From: Asterionellopsis glacialis
Taxonomy: Eukaryota; Bacillariophyta; Plagiogrammaphyceae; Rhaphoneidales; Asterionellopsidaceae
NCBI GenBank assembly: GCA_014885115.2
Contig: WKLE02004667.1
Location: 1-30,416, forward strand
Length of the DNA: 30,416 nt
Reading direction: 5' to 3'
This document shows positions 1 to 8,732 of the stretch, piece after piece. The notes under the pieces were generated by a model that was not told the origin of the DNA, made no database searches, and worked only from the letters and a program-made list of their open reading frames with translations. A program made the translations under genes and the position numbers. The number at the start of each line of letters is the position of its first letter. The stretch's first letter is position 1.

Positions 1-113
1 AGGATCCCTCTACGTCTCTTTTCAATAACTTGAAGTTCTTCCCATGAAGGAATTTCATCTTTACCGGCAATGAAGCTCAAGCTTGGAATCTTTTTCGACT
101 TTGATGAACTCAT
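1..113 (-). CDS. N-terminal 37 codons of an unidentified protein, cut by the window edge
   Basis: An ATG (complement of 111-113) opens a frame that runs without a stop to position 1 and beyond. The visible residues begin MSSSKSKKIPSLSF and continue with IPSWEELQVIEKRRRG. The start is Ser/Lys-rich, followed by a hydrophobic patch, then an acidic-to-basic helix-like stretch. No signal peptide or known domain is visible in this short piece. Codon use and the charged amphipathic pattern look like coding sequence rather than chance. The family cannot be named from 37 residues. Upstream (positions 114 on) the DNA is non-coding and would hold the promoter. Confidence 0.5.
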   Translation of the reverse strand, partial: MSSSKSKKIPSLSFIAGKDEIPSWEELQVIEKRRRGI

Positions 114-828
114 TGCGCCTTATTCAACTTGAGGAGCTAATGGTCAAGTGTGTACAGATAAGAAAACCAAAAACAAGAGGCAGTGATTGACTGAGTCGCA
201 AACTGCTCGGTTCGAGGTTGATCAAGATATTAATTTTATGCTATTGTGTAGTCTATCGTTTACTGGTACCGATTGCTTGTTTTTTTTTACTTAAGCAAGC
301 TTGATTGCCTTTTTCCATCTTCCTCGACATTCTCATTTGTCTAGGCTACTTCAGGTTCTGTACCTGTATCCTTCGAAGTGAAACCCTTTACGTCATAATT
401 AATCGTAAACAGATTTTAATATTATTATTTTGATGTGTACTAAAAGGTTTTACCATTTTTGGTAGGCGGTTGGTATAAAAAATGGTCAGGACCACCGTGA
501 TAGGACCATCAGATTTATTTTTATACTTAGAATAGGTCGCCAATATTTCAGAGACTTTCGACAACATATTCAGTGCTCTAGACTAGCAGAGAGCTGCGCC
601 GTTAGAAATAACACATGCAAAGATGAACTATCCACAAAAAAAAATAATACACCATACTTGATCGGCTTCACCGCGGCTCACCACAAACAAACTGAAGCGA
701 ATGTCACACCCAATATTTTTGTGTTCAACGAAAGAATTTCTATTTATTAGGACCACCAGGATAAAGCTAATCACCTGTACCAGTACCAGGTTCCAGGGAC
801 AGCTGCAGATTTGTGCCAAATCCATACT

Positions 829-836
829 TGACGTCA
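829..836. promoter_or_regulatory. TGACGTCA palindrome (CRE/bZIP-type site)
   Basis: A perfect 8-bp TGACGTCA is seen. In diatoms TGACGT-core elements are known bZIP targets in CO2/cAMP and light responses. Here the site is about 0.7 kb upstream of the minus-strand gene at 1-113, and a single site can arise by chance, so a function is only inferred. Confidence 0.2.
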
Positions 837-940
837 TCATGACAAACCATGAGTAAAAATATTATTTTTTGTTAAGGATAATTGTAACGGAGGATGAAAG
901 GCACCTGGTACTGTAGGCGCTGTCAAGTTCAGAAACGTTT

Positions 941-960
941 ATAGTACCAACAGGTACTAT
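941..960. repeat. Perfect 8-bp inverted repeat of the GTACC/GGTAC family
   Basis: ATAGTACC and GGTACTAT are perfect inverted arms separated by AACA. The same core recurs in many intergenic places in this window (774-790, 5851-5862, 6316-6345, 10667-10677, 14013-14024, 28442-28452). Confidence 0.5.
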
Positions 961-1226
961 CTTGCCATACCAATAAGTCAAGTCAAGGAATTTCCCAACT
1001 TGTACGTGCTTGCAATAAAGTCGGAGACCTTGAGTAGGTGAGACATGCTCACAATCACTGATAGCAGAGTACTGTACATACTATGGAAAGATACGAAGGG
1101 TGTTGTTTTTTCTATTCAAATGACTTAGCGTCCACACCAACTGAGCCCATTCTCAAGATATAATAATTAAGATTAAGAGGCTATTGTTTGTGAGGGGGTT
1201 ATGTAATGTAATGAGGTGGACCAATA

Positions 1227-2064
1227 GTGAAGTTCTACACAGGACAACATTTATGGTTTCCCTCCAGGATAGTAGCGGCATACAACAATCATATGAATGC
1301 TGTTGATTGCATGGACCAAATGCGTACCGTCTGTCTGTTAACTGTTGATAACTTTTTTTTTGGGGGGGGGATACATTTTCACCCCAGACACCTATATATT
1401 TTCATGGAAAGCTCTTGACCTCTAGATTCAGGTTATTGCCAGCAACAAGACCAATTCCATGTTTGAACGTGAATGTTTATTGATTGAAAATTAATTAGAT
1501 TAAAATAAAAGGTATTAATAATCGATTAAAAACATAACCTCTTCTTTGAAACTCCAAAAATAATCCTGTGGAAAGTAACCGTTAAAATTCCTATAAGTGA
1601 AAACAAAATGGGTGATACTCCGTTTATTGGTTTATTATTTTTTCTTAAGTATTTTTTTGGAATGCCCCATTTTTCTCCCCAGCCATCATACAGCCGTGTA
1701 TAGAATTCAAGAGATATATCTGTCAACAAATGGTGCAAGATGAGAGAGAACATGAAAATACAAAAAAAAGAGCAAGAAAAGAAGAGGGTAAGTAACTGTT
1801 ACAGATGAAAGGATTAACTTGATACCAGATAGTGAGGTGGTTAGTTCTGCCACCAACAACCACATACTGGTTGAAAATAAGGAGAAGGCTAGCATTAGCT
1901 GCTTCATTTGTCAGATGTGAGGAATGAGGAGAACAACAATATTGGATGTATTAGTTGTCAAAAAGGCTTCCATGTAAACTGTTATTCATGTTTTCATTTC
2001 AATAGAGAAATGAAAGGTAACTGCAAGGCATTTTTGGATTTTGATGTAAGTTATGATAAGTTGA
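1227..2064 (+). pseudogene. Decayed piggyBac-type transposase (C-terminal part)
   Basis: The first segment (1227-1330) reads FPSRIVAAYNNHMNAVD then CMDQMRT. It matches the 'P..V..YN.xMGGVDxxDQxR' signature around the last catalytic Asp of piggyBac DDE transposases. After a poly-T/poly-G disruption at 1353-1370, a frame with FSWKALDL, one stop, then IQVIASNKT (about 1380-1450) resembles the following helical segment (LDLA..N). Further on, EFKRYICQQMVQ (about 1695) and SATNNHILVENKEK (about 1840) lead to a broken Cys/His cluster. This is SCFICQM, then after a frame change IGCISCQKGFHVNCYSC, up to about 2064, which fits the C-terminal zinc domain of piggyBac. Several stops and at least three frame changes make it non-functional. 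The N-terminal half is absent. The element could have mobilised neighbouring DNA in the past. Confidence 0.7.
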
Positions 2065-2871
2065 ATAATAGTTTTAGTGAACAATAGAGAGACAATAGGA
2101 AAAATCCAGGGAATGCGGTTGCCATACAAAGAACAAAAATAACAATAGAAATAGCAATACAACACTAAAAAATGGAAATCAACAATTGTTTTATTCAGGT
2201 TCTTACTATTTTAATTTGTTTTTAGTTTAACATTAATCATTTTAATTGATTTTGTTATGATTTGTTGTTGTCTACATTCTTGGCTTGAAGCTCATATATT
2301 TTTCATCATCATCTTCAGAAAATATTTCTTGACTCTTATCTGTTACATAGATAATAATGAAAATGCTGTTCCCTTTCCCAAGGTGCCCATATTTTCCTGA
2401 AATAAATGTCCTGTACAGTGCCTTTCTCATCAATCATGGAGATTGCATTTTTGATTTCCATGATGAAGCAGATGACATTGTGCCGGTCTGTTTCATACGG
2501 TAATAGGAATGGCCTTGGTACAAACTGGTTATACCAGGACATATTCTCCTGATGCCAGATGTAAGTACTTTATCTTAGGACATGGTGTATAGAAGTTGCA
2601 ATGGTTTTTTTTCTGATAGCTCTCTATTTATAGCACTTAATCTATGAAACCCCAATAATAATGCAGTCATTGAGACACTGTTCAAGATAATGCTGAGTGA
2701 CCCACTATTATTACCTTGTTTTAAATCTGGCTTGTTGGACAGTTATGGAACTGACATCTCTCAATGCATGCTAAGCAGATAGTTTGCTTGGACATTCCAT
2801 AATGCGTGAGACTTCATTTGTTTCCATTACTTCTGGAAAATTTCCAAGAAGTTTGCAAGGCCCTTTTTGTA
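2065..2871. other. AT-rich spacer between two pseudogenes
   Basis: No convincing gene. A 68-codon minus-strand frame (2336-2542) beginning MSWYNQFVPRPFLLPYETDR has protein-like composition but matches no family I recognise, and neighbouring frames are broken. It may be another relic of the mobile DNA that fills 1.2-3.4 kb. Confidence 0.4.
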
Positions 2872-3220
2872 AGCATTAACATCCAGCCTGGCAATTCCAT
2901 TGGTTGCCTCAACATTGATGGGCATGGTAGGATTCCCATTGCTGTCATGGGAAGTGGATTTCTTGACATAAATGACATTGGCCAGTACAGTAAACACTAA
3001 GAAGAAGGGCATTCCTCAATTTAGCACTGATGAGGATGTTGATGGTAATGGATATCTTGACTTGGTCTGTCAGTTTTTTTTAGATGACAGCAGTGCTGAT
3101 GGTATATGACCAGTGACCAATGGAGTTGTGTCATTGACAGCACTTACGGATGCTTTGTATAATGGTGACTTTATTAAGGGTGAAAACACTACTACCTACA
3201 TTTTAAATGCACCCTGTTAG
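2872..3220 (+). pseudogene. Broken extracellular Ca-binding-like repeat domain (bacterial-type surface protein module)
   Basis: The first piece (2872-3000) reads SINIQPGNSIGCLNIDGHGR then IPIAVMGSGFLDINDI. This is the hallmark of the bacterial secreted-protein module 'DIKPGSxPNxINxxxxGVIPVAILGSxxFDVxxID'. After a stop and a frame change, 3011-3220 reads FSTDEDVDGNGYLDLVCQFF, then a TGA stop. It then continues with VTNGVVSLTALTDALYNGDF and IKGENTTT. This is the second half of the same module ('EDVNGDGxxDLVLxF....LTLTGxLxDGTxIEGxDxI'). The order is right, but the gene has one frameshift, one internal stop and no start, so it is a relic. Horizontal origin from bacteria, or descent from a multi-copy algal surface-protein family, are both possible. 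Confidence 0.6.
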
Positions 3221-3524
3221 TAATGAGTGAAGGTGGATATGGTACATTGATTTATACCACATGCAGTACCATTCACTTCTTGTTCTAAGTGGCATTTTAT
3301 GACAGCAAAATTCATCATCATGATAACTCACACATTCTTCATTCATCTTCATTTTTAAAATTCAAAATAGAAGGTTTGAAGGAGTGGTGGGGTTGCTAAT
3401 GTGGCAGAAGGGGGGGGGGATACATACTGTATAAGATACAATAAAAGGCCAATGTGCCATGGAGCATTCGGGTCTATGAAGCACGGTTTGTTATGTTATA
3501 GAAAAAAAAAAAAGATTAAAAAAA

Positions 3525-3720
3525 AAAATTAGGGCATGAGAAGGCTATCAAAAAATATACAATAAAAACGGGAAAAAATAAAACGCATAGATGTCTTTTT
3601 TGTACAGATAAAAAAGACGAATGCTATCAAAAAACTAAAAAAAAAATAGGGCGTACATTTCTTTCTTTTGCATAGGCAAAAGATACGTAGGCTATAAAAA
3701 AACATAAAATAAAAAGGTAC
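3525..3720. repeat. Three imperfect ~65-bp tandem units, two with an internal hairpin
   Basis: Units at about 3525-3590, 3591-3656 and 3657-3720 each carry GCTAT(C)AAAAAA followed by an A-rich run. The last two end in GTAC and contain an inverted repeat before the GCTAT core: GTCTTTTTT/AAAAAAGAC in unit 2 and TCTTTTGC/GCAAAAGA in unit 3. The array lies just beyond the 3' end of the cysteine-synthase-like gene (minus strand, stop at 3850), so it could be in its 3' untranslated or terminator region. Confidence 0.5.
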
Positions 3721-3849
3721 ATGTTGTTGGAGGAATACTTAGAGATTTGAGTCTACAAGATGTGTGTCCTATTTGCAAAAGCCGTTCCTTTCGTTTGTAT
3801 ATTGGTGTCTCATTGTCTTTCGTTTAGTTTAAACCCTTATACTCTTTGC

Positions 3850-5538
3850 TTATGGGAGATAGTCGGGTATTCTTCTTTGTATTTTTGGTTTTGTTGAGTT
3901 TGTTGCTGACGTGTGTGTACCATTAGCATTCTTTTCAATGTCCACATCATCATGGGTGTTATACATTGTAGGTTCATCCCTATCATTACTAGTACCATCC
4001 TCATAATCACCAGGCCATTGCAATCCCCATTCATTCACAATAAAATCACGATTCCAAAACCGTGTAACATGTCGTTGTCCACCATCACAAATGACAGTGA
4101 CAATGGTAGATTGGGGTGGTAGGGACAAGGCTGTTTTGACGGCTCCTACTAAATTCATGGCTGACGAGGACCCAATCCATAATCCTTCCAAATCTAAAAT
4201 GTAATGTGCCATATCCACCGCCTCTTGATCCGACACTTGTAACGCTTCATCAATATGGGCCAAGGCAAAGTTTTGGGTGATTCGATCTAATCCAATCCCT
4301 TCGGCCAATGTATCGTACCGATGTCGTTTCATATGACGTTCCCGTTGTTGAGGTGCATAGGCTACGCCATGCTGTACTTTATGGTACAAGGCACTTCCAG
4401 GTGGATCTATCAATACAATACGTGTAGTCGTGTTGTTGTGCTTGTTCTTATTGTTTCGTTCTTGTTGTTGTTGTTCTTGTTGTTGTTGTTGTTGTTTCAG
4501 ATAATGTGATACACCTGCAATAGTCCCCCCTGTACCAGATGACATACAAAATGCATCAATACCAACATGACGCAAGGCATTCCATATTTCAGGTCCAGTT
4601 GTTGTGTAATGTACTTGATAATTAGCTCTATTTTCAAATTGATTGATAAATACAGCTTGTACGTGACTGTTATTGTTGTTACTGTAATTATTATTATTCT
4701 TATTATTATTTGCTCGTTGGGCTAATCGTTTGGCAACATTGACATATTGATTCGGATTCGATATGGCAGCATTTGGGACAACATGTACAATAGCACCCAA
4801 GGTACGGAGTATGGTTTGTTTTTCTGTGGCTTGATCATCTGGCATGACAACAATACATGCATGACCTCTTGATCGGCATAATTGGGCCAAGGATATCCCT
4901 GTCGATCCCGATGTACCCTCTACAACAATTCCACCTGTTTTAGATCTTGCCATTGCCATTTGAATAATGGAATCTTCTATTTGTTCTTTTTCTCGTTGTC
5001 GTTTACTTGTTGACGTTGTTTGTGAGGAGGAGGAGGATAACAATGGTGGTATGTTCGAAGGCGTAATAGTGTAGGATGCATGGTCTTTGTTGGTATTGTC
5101 ATTGTCATTATTTTCAAAAGTCCTCGTCATGGTACTACTTTCACTACTGATACTACCACCACCACTAGTACTATTCATGTGAATAGGATTAGGCAATTGT
5201 CCCTGTTGTTCGGCTGTTTGTAACATGGACAAGGCAGCACGATCTTTTCCTGTTCCACCAGGATTGCAATTTTCCATTTTTACATAAATTGATCGTCCAA
5301 TTTGATTTGATAAACGTTCTAATTTGATTAACGGTGTATTACCAATCATACGTTCATAGGTTCCTGTGGATATTGTTGTTGCTGTGGTAGTATGATTTTC
5401 GTCGTCACCATTGTTGTTGTCCATTGCAGAATGTCGTCCCTGTCGTTGATAAAGGTGCCACGAAACTCCAATGGCAATCAACGCAGCTAGAACAACAGCA
5501 TTGCTGGATGCATTATTGTTACGATAGTAATAACTCAT
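3850..5538 (-). CDS. Membrane-anchored cysteine-synthase-like PLP enzyme (Mcy1-like)
   Basis: A 562-residue fold-type II PLP enzyme of the cysteine synthase/cystathionine beta-synthase family. A hydrophobic segment near residues 12-30 (VVLAALIAIGVSWHLY) is followed by the core start YERMIGNTPLIKLERL. The PLP lysine lies in NPGGTGKDRAAL (K98). The substrate loop TSGSTG is at 209-214. Further on come NQFENRANYQVHYTTTGPEI, the phosphate-binding SSGTGGTIAGV, and LAEGIGLDRI. All core motifs are present, so activity is likely. An N-terminal membrane anchor on a cysteine-synthase-like core resembles the fungal mitochondrial outer-membrane protein Mcy1 (yeast YGR012W). True O-acetylserine sulfhydrylases usually lack it, and location here is inferred. 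Low-complexity insertions (Ser/Asn-rich at 113-186, an Asn run, a Gln run) lengthen it well beyond the usual ~330 residues, yet the frame stays open. It is transcribed divergently from the sulfotransferase. Confidence 0.88.
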   Translation of the reverse strand: MSYYYRNNNASSNAVVLAALIAIGVSWHLYQRQGRHSAMDNNNGDDENHTTTATTISTGTYERMIGNTPLIKLERLSNQIGRSIYVKMENCNPGGTGKDRAALSMLQTAEQQGQLPNPIHMNSTSGGGSISSESSTMTRTFENNDNDNTNKDHASYTITPSNIPPLLSSSSSQTTSTSKRQREKEQIEDSIIQMAMARSKTGGIVVEGTSGSTGISLAQLCRSRGHACIVVMPDDQATEKQTILRTLGAIVHVVPNAAISNPNQYVNVAKRLAQRANNNKNNNNYSNNNNSHVQAVFINQFENRANYQVHYTTTGPEIWNALRHVGIDAFCMSSGTGGTIAGVSHYLKQQQQQQEQQQQERNNKNKHNNTTTRIVLIDPPGSALYHKVQHGVAYAPQQRERHMKRHRYDTLAEGIGLDRITQNFALAHIDEALQVSDQEAVDMAHYILDLEGLWIGSSSAMNLVGAVKTALSLPPQSTIVTVICDGGQRHVTRFWNRDFIVNEWGLQWPGDYEDGTSNDRDEPTMYNTHDDVDIEKNANGTHTSATNSTKPKIQRRIPDYLP

Positions 5539-5850
5539 CCTGTTTGATACGATTAATTAATGCTTTAGAAGTTGCTCTTTATAGTTCGTTTGTTTGTCAC
5601 CGAGGTCATTATTCTTTTGATTGACATTGTCACACACACAGTGGTGCACGACACAACGACAAGCACAACACATCTTCCAATCTTCCCAAGATGTTCCATG
5701 AGATTTTTTTTGAACGGCTATCCCGAAATTTCTAGGTGCTGTACGTGCGATGCAAGACGTATTGCAAAGACACACAGGAAGGAAGGACGTACTGTCATTT
5801 CCTTTTCAACGTGATGCTACAGGTAGGCCTTTTCCTTAACAGAAAATTGT

Positions 5851-5862
5851 ACTGGTACCAGT
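5851..5862. repeat. 12-bp perfect palindrome ACTGGTACCAGT
   Basis: A perfect palindrome in the divergent intergenic region, part of the GTACC/GGTAC family. It is flanked by near-identical GTAGGCCTTT (5823) and GTAGGCCCTT (5861). Confidence 0.5.
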
Positions 5863-6315
5863 AGGCCCTTTATCTCCTACACAAGGTCATTTTCAAGTCA
5901 TCTTTGGAATAGGGACTGAACAGACAAAAATATGGTGCAGTAACTCCACGGTCTGTACATGGATCCTAAAATGAAAAAGACTGTTTCGATACGAGATCCC
6001 CAGCAAAAAGTCTACAAGGGAGTCATTTGGTCACAGTGCATGGTAAAAATAATTCTATGAATCAAATTTACCTTACTTACTTTTCTGCTGCACCAGTACA
6101 GACATAATACGATTAAATATACTTAACAATGCGAACATTGTAGGGGTCATCCTTGTTCTTTCAAGAAGATTACTTACATATCATTGGCTGACCATGAACC
6201 GATACTAAAATGTACAGGTACACAAGCAGGTATCAGTTAGGGAAGTTTTCCAGGTACTTCTTTACGATTAGACCTACAAGCATTCGAACTTGAATGCTGG
6301 AAGGCACATGCTGCA

Positions 6316-6345
6316 CAGTACCTGGTACAGTACCTGGTACTGGTA
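6316..6345. repeat. Tandem 12-bp repeat CAGTACCTGGTA plus partial copy
   Basis: CAGTACCTGGTA occurs twice head-to-tail (6316-6327 and 6328-6339) and is followed by CTGGTA. It is about 350 bp upstream of the sulfotransferase ATG and belongs to the same short-motif family as the palindromes elsewhere in the window. Confidence 0.55.
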
Positions 6346-6688
6346 TATTTCTGTGCTTTCTCAATCATACAAAATGGTTCACAGTACACATTTTTCGTAA
6401 CAGGGGTTCGAAAAAAGATTCTCCGTAAATAATAACCATAGAACATTCATCTCTAGAGGTCCTCTAGGACCTAGAACCTACATCATTGCCTTGCTCTGCA
6501 TTATTGTTTATATAATATGTCGGCGGGGACACACTACTTCTATATTGCAGTTCTTCCCTCTTTTGTTGTTGAAACTAACACATGCTGGCAGTAGTGTCTC
6601 TCACAAGCTAGAAAGTTCTGTACATTCTTCTTCTTTATCTATATTTCTTGGGGGGAAAACAGTTGGGGATCCAAGACGTATTCCACAA

Positions 6689-7984
6689 ATGAAAATGAAA
6701 ATGATTCCCTTGTCCACCATCAAAACAAAATGTACCTTGACAAAAAAGTTACCTTCGATTGGAGTATGCGTTACATTTTTGATTGTCTTTACTGTACTTT
6801 GCATATTAGATGAAACATCATTACCACCCTTGGTATCATCCCTGTGGACACCACCCATGTTTTTTGAAAGTCATTCTCCACCTCAAGATCGACGTCAAAA
6901 TGAACGGGCTGTCAACCATCCTTATCAAAAACAAAAGAAAGACGATTCTCCAGCATGTACAATCCTTCCACCAACCATTGTTCCTCACCATAAAGTCGAA
7001 TCAACATTTTTAGCATCCTATCCTGGATCAGGATCCAAATTATCATGGCAATTGACACAAGCCTTGACGGGAATGATTACTACCGATGACGTATTTAGCA
7101 ATGGTGTTCGTAATGCGGTTGCCATCAAAACACACTATCCCGCCAAGGAAGGTACAGAAGCCTTGGGATCGGAAATGATTAAACGATTGGTATTGTTTGT
7201 ACGTCATCCAAGAGAAGCCATGATTGCCTATCATGATTTTATCTATGCATCCAATCGGAATCAGAAATCATCGAATTCATTAGATCATTGGATACGATGG
7301 AGGGATGAAAACTTTGAAGAACAAATTCAAATATGGAGAAAGCATTTAGAATATTGGATGGATCGATATGCCGAACACTCACGAATGATTGTACCCTATG
7401 AACAAATTATATCAGAATTGCATGGACCTACACTATCTACCAAATTAGCGGAGTTTCTAAGTCGGAATCAAGGTGTCACAACTGTCAAACCAGAAGATAT
7501 ACCCTGTATATGGAAAACTATTGTACAATCTAGCTTTGGGTCCAATGGATTACGACGACGACGACGACGATTATCGTCATTAAGGGGGGCTACTGGTATT
7601 GCTACTGCTACCACGAACAATGACAATGATATTGACAATACCAATATTATTATTACACAACATCGTCAATTGCAAAGTACAACACAAACACAACAAGAGA
7701 AACCACAAAGGCAGCAAACACCACAATCCAAACAATCGCAGCAAAATCAACAACCACAACCACAACGCCTGCCCAATACGAACATCATGATGTCTTCTTC
7801 TGCTACCATGATAGATGTCTATTCAAGACCATTCGTTGAAACTCAAATAAAAGAAATGGTTATAGCTTTAGCACAACTATTAGAAAAATATCGTGATGAT
7901 AAAGTATTGGCACCTATCCTTGTAGAATATATTGACCAAGTTACAGTCAATGCAAATAAAAATGGTAACATTCAATTTACATGA
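6689..7984 (+). CDS. Type II membrane sulfotransferase-like protein
   Basis: The frame is open from about 6491, but the first ATG is at 6689, giving 431 residues. A short basic N-terminus precedes a membrane segment (about 23-41, GVCVTFLIVFTVLCIL), a type II Golgi arrangement. The PAPS-binding signature follows: SYPGSGSKLSWQL near 108-120 fits the 5'-phosphosulfate loop 'YPGSGxxxxRxL'. RLVLFVRHPREAMIAYHDFI at about 167-186 fits the 3'-phosphate loop with its Arg. Similar arrangements occur in WSCD-type and algal carbohydrate sulfotransferases, so the likely role is sulfation of glycans in the secretory pathway; the acceptor is unknown. A run of Arg (CGA repeat near 7551) and a Gln/Asn-rich stretch interrupt the C-terminal part before YSRPFVETQIKEMV. 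The 5'-loop has Lys-Leu-Ser where many relatives have Asn-Thr-Trp, so specificity may differ. Confidence 0.78.
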   Translation: MKMKMIPLSTIKTKCTLTKKLPSIGVCVTFLIVFTVLCILDETSLPPLVSSLWTPPMFFESHSPPQDRRQNERAVNHPYQKQKKDDSPACTILPPTIVPHHKVESTFLASYPGSGSKLSWQLTQALTGMITTDDVFSNGVRNAVAIKTHYPAKEGTEALGSEMIKRLVLFVRHPREAMIAYHDFIYASNRNQKSSNSLDHWIRWRDENFEEQIQIWRKHLEYWMDRYAEHSRMIVPYEQIISELHGPTLSTKLAEFLSRNQGVTTVKPEDIPCIWKTIVQSSFGSNGLRRRRRRLSSLRGATGIATATTNNDNDIDNTNIIITQHRQLQSTTQTQQEKPQRQQTPQSKQSQQNQQPQPQRLPNTNIMMSSSATMIDVYSRPFVETQIKEMVIALAQLLEKYRDDKVLAPILVEYIDQVTVNANKNGNIQFT

Positions 7985-8017
7985 AGGAAAAATTAGACAA
8001 GACAATAATAATGACAA

Positions 8018-8049
<32 letters not shown>

Positions 8050-8732
8050 ATGGGAACGATTGCTTTTTCTTTCTAGAGCGTGCACACTTCTTACGCAACA
8101 ATACATAATATAATATAATAATATACAACTTGCGCTCTCTAGTAGATGATCTTTTCTAACTTTTTCACTTGTGTTTTGTGTATGTGCGTGAATGTAGGAT
8201 AGAAAATCAAACTATGATTTACAGATCAAGTGATCAAGATTTTTCTGGAACAATTATCAGTATTCTTGAATAAAAAGAATCTTGTTATATCACAATTCAA
8301 CTGTGCATTTGCTACAATACTTTTTACACAATATTATTGATAATCTACTTTTGAACTTGTGTGATTATTTTGAAATTTAGAATTAATTGCACAATGGAGA
8401 CTCCGTTAATTAACTATGGTAACCTAGCAAACTCTGTAGAAACCAAGGATGAAGTTATCAGAACCAACTATAGGGTGATACGTTTTCAACAACAACAACA
8501 ACAAATGATCAGCCGGATGACCATGGCTTCATTGACAATCTTTAGTTCGAGGGGAAGGTTTAGAGGATTAGATAAAGTTTACTCACGGCACAGGAACACA
8601 CCACATTATAATTGCTTTACTAGTTTTCAAACAATAAAGGCTACAAGTTGATACATACTAGGAATACACTATTAAAATCAAAACAAATGATAAAGAATCT
8701 AACATAGTTTTATAATTTGGTGTGGTTTTCTT
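7985..8732. other. Convergent 3' intergenic region, no supported gene
   Basis: The 3' flanks of the sulfotransferase (plus) and the DEAD-box helicase (minus) meet here. It holds an (ACT)n microsatellite (8019-8048) and AT-rich DNA. A plus-strand frame from the ATG at 8394 to 8651 contains a short Gln run but no recognisable domain, and I do not count it as a gene. Confidence 0.45.
8019..8048. repeat. (ACT)n microsatellite
   Basis: About ten consecutive ACT units, 35 bases after the sulfotransferase stop, so probably in its 3' untranslated region. Confidence 0.9.

Larger units (their letters stand above)
114..1226. other. Intergenic DNA, no supported gene
   Basis: All frames are broken by frequent stops. 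A 70-codon minus-strand frame at 628-840 has no recognisable motif. The stretch holds several copies of a short GTACC/GGTAC palindrome family (774-790, 902-917, 941-960) and one TGACGTCA site (829-836). It probably contains the promoter of the minus-strand gene at 1-113 and old repeat DNA. Confidence 0.5.
5539..6688. other. Divergent intergenic region rich in GTACC/GGTAC palindromes
   Basis: This stretch lies between two divergently transcribed genes and should hold both promoters and 5' leaders. No frame with family similarity was found. It contains a 12-bp palindrome (5851-5862), a tandem 12-bp repeat (6316-6339) and further CAGGTAC-type sites (6211-6260). The reading frame of the sulfotransferase is open upstream of its ATG back to about 6491 but has no ATG there. 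Confidence 0.5.

Noticed and set aside
195..225. GGTTCGA resembling a tRNA T-loop
   Set aside because: No matching acceptor, D-arm or anticodon stem could be folded around it.
8394..8651. Small plus-strand frame with a Gln run
   Set aside because: No recognisable domain, non-conserved-looking composition and position in a convergent 3' region; insufficient support.
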